From NCBI RefSeq assembly GCF_000176035.2, contig NC_015675.1, forward strand, positions 4,964,001-5,028,000: a DNA stretch of 64,000 bases, written 5' to 3'. The notes beneath the pieces were generated by a model. That model made no database searches. It was not told the DNA's origin and worked only from the letters and a program-made list of their open reading frames with translations. Source of the stretch: Mesorhizobium opportunistum WSM2075. Its GTDB lineage: Bacteria; Pseudomonadota; Alphaproteobacteria; Rhizobiales; Rhizobiaceae. This document shows, one piece after another, positions 1-8,452 of the stretch. The position numbers were made by a program, and so were the translations under genes. The first letter of the stretch is position 1; every line of letters begins with the position of its first letter.

Positions 1-1
1 C

Positions 2-58
2 GTCGATGGCGGACAATTGCTGCCCGAGGGCAATGACTTTCGGCTGCTGCCGCCGTGA
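2..58 (+). CDS. C-terminal tail of an upstream protein (partial)
   Basis: Frame 2 is open from the window edge to a TGA at 56-58 and gives 18 residues ending in FRLLPP. It is followed after 74 bases by a strong terminator hairpin, as expected for the end of a real plus-strand gene. The family cannot be told from so short a piece. The link to the terminator is inference. Confidence 0.45.
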   Translation, partial: VDGGQLLPEGNDFRLLPP

Positions 59-132
59 CCCCTCAGGTGCGAAATCACGCCGACGAGGCGTCAGGAAGCT
101 CGCGCCGGTGGCCCGCAACCCCCTGATCGATG

Positions 133-169
133 AAAAACCCGCCACGGGAGCGACCCGTGGCGGGTTTTT
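133..169 (+). terminator. Rho-independent terminator
   Basis: A perfect 16-bp inverted repeat (133-148 with 154-169) with a 5-base loop. The arms begin with five A and end with five T, so it can act on either strand. It follows the plus-strand stop at 58. Confidence 0.85.
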
Positions 170-298
170 GGAGTGGCTACATCCCGGAGGAATCGACCGC
201 TTGTAGGTGTATTGTGAACTGCCTGATCGTATTAGCCTATGGTGCGATCGCGGAAGACAATGGTGCCGCACGCTGCTGTGTGTGAACAGGAGGCCGAC

Positions 299-565
299 AT
301 GAGAATTAGGACAACGACCCATAACAATCCCGGCGAAGCTGGCGTCATCCTGCTCGACCAACCTGTCCAAAACCTGATCGTGGCGACTGATATTCGCGAC
401 GGCACCACGACGCTGTTCGGGACGGCGACGCTGCAAGTGAACTATGCCGGCTCGTACGATATCCGGGTCGAACTCACACCAGCGGAACTCACGCAAGTCT
501 ACCAGATATTGGTCAAAAACCTGCTTGAGGAAATCCAGGAACTAAAGAGCGCTCAAAATCCTTGA
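299..565 (+). CDS. Small hypothetical protein, 88 aa
   Basis: The frame is open from 239, but the ATG at 299 is preceded by AGGAGG at 5-base spacing, so 299 is the better start. The product is small, without signal peptide or membrane segment. A beta-rich front half (VILLDQPVQNLIVATDI, then a Thr-rich strand) is followed by a helical C-terminus ending in KSAQNP. No family is recognised. It lies alone between the terminator at 133-169 and an opposing small gene at 681-932. The strong ribosome binding site is the main support that it is expressed. Confidence 0.6.
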   Translation: MRIRTTTHNNPGEAGVILLDQPVQNLIVATDIRDGTTTLFGTATLQVNYAGSYDIRVELTPAELTQVYQILVKNLLEEIQELKSAQNP

Positions 566-680
566 CGCTGGCGAACCGACCCTCCAGCGGACATATATGC
601 CGGTCAATCTCGTTGCAGTCCGCGCTGCCGACGAACACCGTTGGCCGCTCCGTACCGGCAAGTGCCTATGGGGTAGTCTC

Positions 681-932
681 CTAATTTGATTTCTTGGGTC
701 CGAACTGAATGCGCACGACATCGCGTGGGTACAGGCTTGGGTCCATCGCGATTTTCACGCCACGATGTTCGCCAGTAAGACCGCGTTGATGCAGCGAGTT
801 GCTTACGTTGATTCCAATCGCGGCCATGTTTTTGTTCTGCTCAAGCGCTTGATCGACCCAAGCAAAAACCTCATCATTCGACAGATCATTTCCAACTTCG
901 CACTCTACATATGTTTGCGTCTGGTCCGACAT
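681..932 (-). CDS. Small hypothetical protein, 83 aa
   Basis: Minus-strand frame with GGGAGG about 8 bases before the ATG at 932, a good ribosome binding site. The sequence is acidic in the first half and basic at the end (GPKKSN), with no signal peptide or membrane helix. A YPRDVVRIQFG stretch near the C-terminus looks like a folded beta segment. I recognise no family. Two longer overlapping frames on the opposite strand and in another minus frame lack such a start and were not called. Confidence 0.55.
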   Translation of the reverse strand: MSDQTQTYVECEVGNDLSNDEVFAWVDQALEQNKNMAAIGINVSNSLHQRGLTGEHRGVKIAMDPSLYPRDVVRIQFGPKKSN

Positions 933-1140
933 TTACCGCTCCTCCCATTTCAGCTCGATACGCTCGCTTCCACCAATTCTTCCTTCGACCATAGCCGATT
1001 GCGCACACCTGCCGCCATAGCTGCCGTAATGCGCAGGGTCTTGTGAGCGCGCACGCCGTGCTACAGATACCGCCGATCAATACGCCGGTTGATGCCGTGC
1101 GGGCTCCGATCGTGGCGAAACATCGAAAGAGAGATCGAAC

Positions 1141-1327
1141 ATGCCAATTAAGCCATTTCTCCTGATCGTGACCGATCGTGACAAACAAGTGTTCACAGTT
1201 GAAAGGACCGATGACAGAGGATAGACCATGGAACGCGGCTGTAGTTGCAGCGCAGGAAGCCGGGAGGCAGGTAAACTGCTCTACTCCGGGCGCAGGTCTA
1301 ACTAGGGCTGCGGTTATAGAAAGCTGA
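1141..1327 (+). pseudogene. Small ORF broken by a one-base insertion
   Basis: The ATG at 1141 opens MPIKPFLLIVTDRDKQVF and runs to a TAG at 1228-1230. Dropping one A in the run at 1202-1204 joins this frame smoothly to a second one (GPMTEDRPWNAAVVAAQEAG...) that ends with TGA at 1325-1327. Together they would make a protein of about 60 residues, beta-rich then helical. From memory, small proteins of this look occur in Rhizobiales, but I cannot confirm the match. The simplest reading is a frameshift, either decay or a base-call error. Two separate overlapping peptides (second start ATG 1211) is the alternative. Confidence 0.45.
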
Positions 1328-1744
1328 CAAAAATCCTACGGCCAAAAACTGGTTGAGCAGGGATCAATCGTGAACCCGTTTTCAAATTAAGACACTAACG
1401 CCTATGGGGCAGGCTTTGCGCCGATAGATGACGAGCTAGCCGATTGGCTTCATGTTCCTGGTGCAACCCAAGACTTCCTACCCTCATCGCTGATGATGCT
1501 CAGGGATGCTGCCTCGGACTAGGCTCGGCGCGTGTGTTGGATCGATCAGAGCGTTTGCGTTTGGCCGCACAGTATTCGACCCTGCCGCCACAATTTGCGT
1601 GACCGGCTGCCCCACTGCATGATAGATTCCCCAAGGTCAACATGAACGGTCGATCGCCTTAGAGGCCATGGTCTCCCAACAGGACCAACTAAGGCCGCCC
1701 AATCGGCCAACTTAGTGCGAAACCGCACTTGGAGGACGCCACTA
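1328..1744. other. Intergenic, no convincing gene
   Basis: About 420 bases with no supported gene. One open stretch on the plus strand (1391-1522, no start codon) reads like a protein remnant but could be chance. The last bases (GGAGG at 1732-1736) form the ribosome binding site of the next gene. Confidence 0.5.
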
Positions 1745-2170
1745 ATGGCTGAAAGCCGCCGCCTGCCTCCCGTCCCTCTGTATGTAATTTATGCGCTCCT
1801 TGTGCTCGCACTGACCTATCTTGCTTATGCGCTCTACTTCAATTTTTTCAGAGACCCGGAGGTGCATGGAGATTTTGATATTTCGATACTGCGAGACTAC
1901 AAAGCTCCACTTATTGCGTCGGTTGGGACATTTCTAGGTGTTATATCAAAATCAATCTATGAGTACATCACCGAAAAACCAACAGATTTAAAGAAAGGCA
2001 TTATATCCGCTTCTCTAATAGCACCTATTGTCGTTATGTACACATATAATTCTATAATTTCCATCACAGACTCGTTTGTTGCCTTTTTAATATCGTATCA
2101 GAACGGGTTTTTCTTCAGAATAATACTTGCGTCGGTTGAAAGCAAGTACTCCAAAAAACCGCAAGTATGA
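1745..2170 (+). CDS. Small multi-pass membrane protein upstream of a metallopeptidase
   Basis: The protein has 141 residues. The ATG at 1745 (MAESRRLPPVP) is chosen over an upstream in-frame start because GGAGG lies 8 bases before it. Three hydrophobic segments are visible: about 11-33, 50-70 (after RDYKAPLIASVG) and 83-125, the last possibly two helices. The C-terminus is basic (ESKYSKKPQV). No family is recognised. Base composition is clearly more AT-rich than the flanking core genome, suggesting transfer. The stop overlaps the next start as ATGA at 2167-2170, so the two proteins are probably translationally coupled and may work together; that partnership is inference. Confidence 0.7.
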   Translation: MAESRRLPPVPLYVIYALLVLALTYLAYALYFNFFRDPEVHGDFDISILRDYKAPLIASVGTFLGVISKSIYEYITEKPTDLKKGIISASLIAPIVVMYTYNSIISITDSFVAFLISYQNGFFFRIILASVESKYSKKPQV

Positions 2171-3843
2171 ACGCTTTCAAAGTGGCGCGAACAATTGCCG
2201 CCGTAATATGCGGCCTGCTCCTTTCATTAGGATCAGCGCGGTCAGCCTCGGATATCCGCGATCTCGCTAAGGATGAGTTCGAGGTTCCTGAATTTCGCGA
2301 CAGGCTGGCATCTGTTGTAGAGCTCCTCAGGATAGGAGACTACATTCATGTCGGGCCTGGGCTGGATGGATCGAAGGTTAATATCAAGGTAGTCAAGGAG
2401 TCAGCAATTTTGTACTCATCGATGCCAAGTTTGAGCATGAATGCGATGGCCGTCAAGCCTAACATCATTCTGATTAGTGAATTGCTTGCATCGACTTTGA
2501 CTTTAGGCGCCATGAATTCATCATTGGCTTATACATACGAAAACGCAAATAGATCGGGAGATGCTCTGACGGATTCTATAACTGACTTAAAAATATTCTC
2601 AATCAGACGCCTTACGCTACTGAGGGAATTACGAAGGGGATACGTTCCGGACGGTGAAGATGTTACTAAGGAGGTTAAGGATCTGCTGCGCGCGGCGGGG
2701 GCCCTCCATGATGAGCACATAGATTTTGTTTTTGCGGGGGCCTTTTCGCAGCTGCTTTTTCACGAGCTCGCACATCTCAAAACAATTGAAGTGCCAGTGG
2801 CAGAGACAAGCGGATTATTCGACTCTCTCCTAGACTTCTTAGATCGCCGTCTAGCGCAGAGCACGTTTGACGAGGAGGTGCGAGCGGACACTGTCGCCGC
2901 AATCGACGTGGGGAACACATACCTATACATTAAGAAAAACAATAGCTTAAACGCTAAGCTATTTGCGGAAGGGATGGAATCCTATCTCTTTCTAATGAAA
3001 GATATAGTCTTTAATCACTTGCTGGTTGGGGAGAGAGGGTTAAATGCGGAGGATTTCGTCATCAAGATGCTCCACGCCAGTTGCCGAAATAACTCTGCGT
3101 TTGCTGATCTCGACTATACGAACCCAGATCGTGTTGCTGTAGGTGCTGAGACTCATCTCCCTGTCCTTACCAGATCTGAGTATGAGGGGCTTGCAAAGCG
3201 GCTGAGGGGGGCAAACGTCTATCTCACCCATCCTCATAATTTCGAAAGAGCGGTGAGGCTTCTGCAGGTCATGACGGACAAGTTTGAATTTCGAGGACAT
3301 TTCAATGTTCGAGAAGGCACCGATCTCTTGAACACGTTGAATGATCCGTCGATATCGTTTCGTCGAGAGCCAGCTACGCAAGCTGACCTTCCCTGGAATT
3401 CAAATGATATTTTACGCGCGCTTTCTGGATTCTATGGCATGGAGGAGGGCAAGCTGTGCCCCGGCACCGAGTGCTGGGTTGGCTTTCCTATTGATAAAGA
3501 ACTTAAAGGCTTTGTGGAGGTCATCGAGGACTATGGACGGTTAAAAAGCATTCGATTCGCCCTGCCTGTTGGCGCAAAATTTGGTTCAGTTGAATATTAT
3601 CGGCAGATCGCTTTGTCGGTCACTGTGTTTGCGAATATTTTTCAGCTATCGACGGAAGAAATTACTGCAATCGGTAACGCGCGCATTGACTATCTTCAAT
3701 GTGGAATCGGTTCGTATATTCTTAATGGCGATGGCTTCACCGTTTTCGCAGACTCCACGATCGAGGGAGGCTACATTTTTTATGATATCGTGCCGATAGA
3801 TAAAGGGAGATCATTTCTTGATAACTGGCGCGGACCTTACTGA
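2167..3843 (+). CDS. Secreted HExxH zinc metallopeptidase, unknown family
   Basis: The 558-residue protein starts inside the stop of the membrane protein before it. A signal peptide covers about residues 1-27 (hydrophobic AAVICGLLLSLG core, SARSA cleavage region). Residues 199-203 read HELAH, the zinc-binding motif of gluzincin-type peptidases, and about 35 residues later EEVRAD (236-241) fits the third-ligand EExxAD pattern; these assignments follow general family knowledge. The C-terminal half has no recognised domain and contains a CPGTECWVG segment that may form a disulfide. AT-rich composition and rare-looking codon use set it apart from later genes. Expected location is the periplasm or cell surface. 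Substrate is unknown. A DUF4344-like peptidase is an alternative label. Confidence 0.75.
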   Translation: MNAFKVARTIAAVICGLLLSLGSARSASDIRDLAKDEFEVPEFRDRLASVVELLRIGDYIHVGPGLDGSKVNIKVVKESAILYSSMPSLSMNAMAVKPNIILISELLASTLTLGAMNSSLAYTYENANRSGDALTDSITDLKIFSIRRLTLLRELRRGYVPDGEDVTKEVKDLLRAAGALHDEHIDFVFAGAFSQLLFHELAHLKTIEVPVAETSGLFDSLLDFLDRRLAQSTFDEEVRADTVAAIDVGNTYLYIKKNNSLNAKLFAEGMESYLFLMKDIVFNHLLVGERGLNAEDFVIKMLHASCRNNSAFADLDYTNPDRVAVGAETHLPVLTRSEYEGLAKRLRGANVYLTHPHNFERAVRLLQVMTDKFEFRGHFNVREGTDLLNTLNDPSISFRREPATQADLPWNSNDILRALSGFYGMEEGKLCPGTECWVGFPIDKELKGFVEVIEDYGRLKSIRFALPVGAKFGSVEYYRQIALSVTVFANIFQLSTEEITAIGNARIDYLQCGIGSYILNGDGFTVFADSTIEGGYIFYDIVPIDKGRSFLDNWRGPY

Positions 3844-4227
3844 TTGGGCTGGTCAGTCCGCCGCCAAAAGGCCTCATAGCTACCCTCGAAAAATGCAGGA
3901 CAGCGATGAGAATGCGAGTCGCACGTCCGACCACTGTCCTAGTTGGCAAGAATGGTTGATCAGAGCGAAGCGCCTAAGCGATAGGGTTAGCCCGAATTCC
4001 GAGATCTCGGATGACCAAGATTGCCCTCTGATTGAGATGGCCTAGGCCGTTGGACAGACCGCCATTTTTTTGTTGTGCCTTGAGCTAAGATATGAAGATC
4101 GCCGTTACAAGGCCCGAGAGAATCTGGCGAGCTACTTTTGTTCCTGTTGCTATTTTGTAGCTAGGCGGCAATTTTCGACGGTTTGCAGAAAAAGCACAAA
4201 AACAAAAATTACCTTGTTTAATCAAAG
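3844..4227. other. Intergenic between cassette and tRNA-Val
   Basis: AT-rich DNA without a supported gene. An open frame at 3818-4045 (75 codons, overlapping the metallopeptidase end) has no convincing ribosome binding site and an unprotein-like composition. No copy of the tRNA-Val 3' end was seen that would mark an attachment site, and there is no integrase gene. Confidence 0.5.
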
Positions 4228-4303
<76 letters not shown>

Positions 4304-4449
4304 GCTCCGGGCCGGACCTTTAAGCGGTCGGGACCGGCTTCGCAAGGCCAAATGAAAAGGCGACGCCCTGTTCGCGGGCCGGATTTGCCAACAAAACGCC
4401 GGCTGTCAAAAAACCTTCTCCAGTTTGCTGTTATGATGGTTTGGTGCGC

Positions 4450-4477
4450 TTGACACCCGGTGGCGAACCCCTTATCC
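4450..4477 (+). promoter_or_regulatory. Candidate sigma-70 promoter of tRNA-Asp
   Basis: A perfect TTGACA (4450-4455) is followed after 16 bases by TTATCC (4472-4477). The predicted start point lies about 35 bases before the tRNA. Confidence 0.5.
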
Positions 4478-4520
4478 AGCGCCCCAACGACGAACACGGC
4501 TGACACGTGCTCGTCAATGC

Positions 4521-4597
4521 GCGGGTGTAGCTCAGTTGGTTAGAGTGCCGGCCTGTCACGCCGGAGGTCGCGGGTTCGAGCCCCGTCACTCGCGCCA
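4521..4597 (+). tRNA. tRNA-Asp (anticodon GTC)
   Basis: Complete 77-base cloverleaf: acceptor GCGGGTG pairing with CACTCGC, D-arm with AGCTCAGTTGGTTAGAG, anticodon loop CTGTCAC giving GTC, T-arm with GGTTCGAGCC, discriminator G and encoded CCA. It is transcribed away from tRNA-Val, 217 bases apart. Confidence 0.98.
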
Positions 4598-4939
4598 TTT
4601 CTCTCAAGGGTTTCAAACTCTTGGTACAAGGGAAATGCCGACATAAATTGTCAAAGTCCACTTTCGGAAATGAAGTGTCGAGGCGCGGTCAGTGATCGCT
4701 CCCCGCGCCGGTCGTACACGGCCGACGGTCTTCACAGCCGGCTTCAAAAAACAAACATGCATAAGCGACGGTGCGGCAAACGGGAGGCCACTCCAATATG
4801 CTGAAAAGCGGCTCTTGAAACCGTTGAACCGTGTCTGATTGCGGATCCGGCTTGCGGATTTGCCCACAAAGCGCTCCATTCATTTCGCAGACAGCGGAGC
4901 TGCACAGATATGCTGCCGAAACGGCATGGAGGACTTACA
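4598..4939. other. Intergenic, no gene seen
   Basis: About 340 bases between tRNA-Asp and the Cys-module protein. Minus-strand open frames here run through the tRNA and are not credible. Only the ribosome binding site (GGAGG near 4928-4932) of the next gene stands out. Confidence 0.6.
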
Positions 4940-5455
4940 GTGTCAATCGCACGAAACATTCCTATACGCACGATATTCACGCTCCTTTACCTGGGTGCCG
5001 TAACGACGATCGCCACCGCCCTTTTCCCGGCGACCGCGTCGGCCGACCGGCTGCAGCAGTGCGCGCGCGAGGGCGGCATCTGCCGTCTGCCGTACCCCGC
5101 CGAGGTGGTGTACGGCGCCCGGGGCCGCACCACCTCGCGCTATATCGAGCGAAACGCAGTACCCTGTTCAAATCGCGTTTTTGGCGACCCAGCACCGGGC
5201 AGGCCGAAGTCGTGCTTCATCGTCATGCGCGACCGGGACCAGTCGGATGACGATTACGACGCGCCGCGCCGCGAGAGCTGGGCGGTCTGTGCCGATGAAG
5301 GTGAGTTCTGCGACTTCGATGGCCGCAAAGTGGTCAGGTACGGAGCGCGCGGCCGATTCACGCAGGACGTGTTCCGCAACGGTGTCCAATGCGACAACGA
5401 TGTATTCGGCGATCCCGCGCCTGATCAGAGAAAGCGCTGCTACATCAAGCAGTAA
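4940..5455 (+). CDS. Secreted protein with two four-cysteine modules
   Basis: GTG at 4940 is chosen because GGAGG sits 7 bases upstream; an ATG at 4910 lacks this. The 171-residue product begins with a signal peptide (VSIARNIPIRTIF..., cleavage near ATASA). The mature part consists of two copies of a module of about 57 residues, each with four Cys, a YGARGR core and a VFGDPAP segment, ending KxCxI; an acidic linker (DRDQSDDDYD) joins them. From memory, similar modules are appended to secreted carbohydrate-active enzymes of actinobacteria, which would suggest glycan binding, but here no catalytic domain is present. The protein is probably disulfide-bonded and periplasmic or extracellular. Function unknown. 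Confidence 0.8.
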   Translation: MSIARNIPIRTIFTLLYLGAVTTIATALFPATASADRLQQCAREGGICRLPYPAEVVYGARGRTTSRYIERNAVPCSNRVFGDPAPGRPKSCFIVMRDRDQSDDDYDAPRRESWAVCADEGEFCDFDGRKVVRYGARGRFTQDVFRNGVQCDNDVFGDPAPDQRKRCYIKQ

Positions 5456-5538
5456 TTGGTCAGACGATCGCTCACGGGACATCCAAGGCGCATCGCGTTG
5501 AAGCGGATTCATGCGACTCGCTTTGGGCCCTTAGTTTC

Positions 5539-5602
5539 AAGGCATGCCGTTCTACCAAAACCGAGGTCCCAAAACCGAGGTCATTGTTGGGCGGCATGCC
5601 TT
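5539..5602. repeat. Small element: 11-bp inverted ends around a 14-bp tandem duplication
   Basis: AAGGCATGCCG (5539-5549) is repeated inverted at 5592-5602. Between them a 14-bp unit CCAAAACCGAGGTC is duplicated perfectly (5555-5568 and 5569-5582). It lies downstream of both the Cys-module gene and the ribokinase gene. It could form a hairpin or be a small mobile-element relic. Confidence 0.7.
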
Positions 5603-5651
5603 AGGGCTGGAACAGCCTGATCGTTCGGTCGGCCCGCGAACCTCAATTATC

Positions 5652-6596
5652 TCAACCCTTCGCCAGCAGCGCCTCGACCTCCTGCAGCGTCGGCATCGAT
5701 GGCGCCGTGCCTGGACGGGTCACGGAAATACCGGCGACGGCGCAGGCGAAGCGCACAGCCTCCAGCGGCTCCACGCCTCGCGACAGGGCCGCGGCGAAGC
5801 CGCCGTTGAAGGCATCCCCTGCTCCGGTGGTTTCAACCACCGGGCCCGCGCTGACGACGGGAACATGCTCCGAGCGATCCTTCGCGTGCAGAAGCGCGCC
5901 CTTGTCGCCGAGCGTGACGATGACCGTGCCGACGCCCTTTTCGAGCAGTCTGTCCGCGGCGGCCCGTGCTTCGCCGACCGAAGAGACCTTCATGCCGGTC
6001 AATTCCTCCGTCTCGGTTTCATTGGGCGTGAGATAGTCGCAGAGCGTGTAGATGCGATCGGGAAGCTTTGCCGCCGGAGCCGGGTTGAGGATGGTCGTCA
6101 CCCCTGCCCCGCGCGCGATCTCCAATGCCCGCATCGCCGCATCGATCGGCTGTTCGAGCTGTGTGACGAAGACGCCGGCGGCGCGGATCAGATCCGCGTT
6201 GGCCTCGATATCCGCCGGCGAGATCAGCATGGCGGCGCCCGGGCTGACGATGATGGCGTTGTTGCCGCTTCCCTCCTCGACGAAGATGTAGGCGGCGCCC
6301 GTGTAGCTGTCCGGCGTGTCGATGACGGCGCTTTTCACACCCGCCTGCGCCCAGGTCTGCTTCGCCATGTCGGCGAAGGGGTCAACGCCAAGGCGGCTCA
6401 GAAACGTGACGTCGGCGCCGAGCTTGCCGGCGGCGACCGCCTGGTTGGAGCCCTTGCCGCCAGGTCCGAGCTTGAACGAATTGCCGAGAATCGTTTCGCC
6501 CATGCGCGGCTGGCGATCGGCGCGATAGGCGGTATCGGCAACGAAGACCCCCAATATGACCACAGGCTTCATGACGACCGGCTTGCCCGAGGCCAT
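5652..6596 (-). CDS. rbsK: Ribokinase (PfkB family)
   Basis: The 314-residue cytoplasmic kinase phosphorylates ribose or a related sugar at the expense of ATP. Motifs: GGKGSNQA near residues 46-53 (first PfkB signature) and TTGAGDAFNGGF at about 256-267, containing the catalytic Asp (about 261). The start at 6596 is chosen because a GGAG-like site lies within the preceding gene end; a longer upstream frame runs through rbsD-like sequence. Only 4 bases separate it from the RbsD/FucU gene, so they are one operon with the ABC ATPase. The true substrate may be another pentose or a polyol, since PfkB members vary. Confidence 0.88.
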   Translation of the reverse strand: MASGKPVVMKPVVILGVFVADTAYRADRQPRMGETILGNSFKLGPGGKGSNQAVAAGKLGADVTFLSRLGVDPFADMAKQTWAQAGVKSAVIDTPDSYTGAAYIFVEEGSGNNAIIVSPGAAMLISPADIEANADLIRAAGVFVTQLEQPIDAAMRALEIARGAGVTTILNPAPAAKLPDRIYTLCDYLTPNETETEELTGMKVSSVGEARAAADRLLEKGVGTVIVTLGDKGALLHAKDRSEHVPVVSAGPVVETTGAGDAFNGGFAAALSRGVEPLEAVRFACAVAGISVTRPGTAPSMPTLQEVEALLAKG

Positions 6597-6600
6597 GCCG

Positions 6601-7053
6601 CTACTCCGCGTCCGGCGGGACGACGCCCTTGCGGAAGGCAAAGCAGCCATAGAAGCGGCGCTCGCCCGTCTGGATGACGCAATAAGCCTGCTTGGCGCGC
6701 TCATAGAAGGCATAGCGCTCGACGGAGATCATCGGCCAGGCCTTGCCCTCGGCTTTGTCGATCTCCTTTTGCACTTCCGTCTGCACCGGCGGGATCTCGT
6801 CGGGCTTGCCGACGATTTCCATGCGCGCGGCCGAGTCGTCGACGAACGTATCGAGCGGGTAAAGCGACAGCACCGCCTTGACCACCTCGGCGGCCGGCGC
6901 ATCGATGCGCAGGAGCTTGCCATGCACGGTCTGCTTCGCCACCGAAGCGGCAGGAAAATTGGTGTCGGCGATGATCAGGTCATCGCCATGTCCCATTGCC
7001 CGCAATGCCTGGAGCACGTCGGCATTGAGCAACGGATGGATCCCTTTGAGCAT
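6601..7053 (-). CDS. RbsD/FucU-family sugar mutarotase
   Basis: A 150-residue cytoplasmic protein beginning MLKGIHPLLNADVLQ. The conserved His22 in MGHGDDL and the following IADTNFP strand are hallmarks of the RbsD/FucU fold, which interconverts sugar anomers (pyranose/furanose or alpha/beta). Length and start motif look closer to FucU (L-fucose mutarotase) than to the ribose-specific RbsD. It sits between the ABC ATPase (57-base gap) and ribokinase (4-base gap), so it likely prepares the imported sugar for the kinase. Calling it fucU outright would imply a fucose substrate that the neighbours do not prove. Confidence 0.85.
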   Translation of the reverse strand: MLKGIHPLLNADVLQALRAMGHGDDLIIADTNFPAASVAKQTVHGKLLRIDAPAAEVVKAVLSLYPLDTFVDDSAARMEIVGKPDEIPPVQTEVQKEIDKAEGKAWPMISVERYAFYERAKQAYCVIQTGERRFYGCFAFRKGVVPPDAE

Positions 7054-7110
7054 GATGGTCCTCGTGAAGTCCGTTTGAGATTGGAGACGCCGTTAGAGAC
7101 GCTGATGAGA

Positions 7111-8160
<1,050 letters not shown>

Positions 8161-8452
8161 GTCTCCCCCATCGGCTCCACCAGCCGTAGGCGCAGAAGCT
8201 AACCAACGCGACCTGTCAGGGCAAGTCGGTCCCTTATAGATAAAAACCCGATCTCGTTGACACGCCATCGCGTTGCGAGAATAGTGATGGTCGCCAATTC
8301 CGAATGCCGGACCTTTGACCGGAAGACGGAGCTCCAGGCGGACACTGGGTGGGGTCTCAGGTCCCTGTTTTATCGAGGAGAACCGTCGACGTTCCGGCGT
8401 CCGAGAGAAGTTGGCATTTCAATCACGGCTGTTGTTCTGGGAGGAATGGTAC
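8161..8452 (+). promoter_or_regulatory. Divergent control region; candidate promoter at 8257-8285
   Basis: A 292-base region between the ABC ATPase (minus) and the binding protein (plus). TTGACA (8257-8262) and AATAGT (8280-8285) are 17 bases apart and point toward the binding protein, leaving a leader of about 160 bases. GGGAGGA before 8453 is the ribosome binding site. I see no copy of the palindrome found at 13738-13756. Confidence 0.45.

Noticed and set aside
765..1188. Overlapping open frames on both strands near the 681-932 gene
   Set aside because: No ribosome binding sites and mixed composition; the 681-932 frame has a strong site and was kept.
3818..4045. A 75-codon plus-strand frame after the metallopeptidase
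   Set aside because: Overlaps the previous coding end, no start signal and no recognisable protein pattern.
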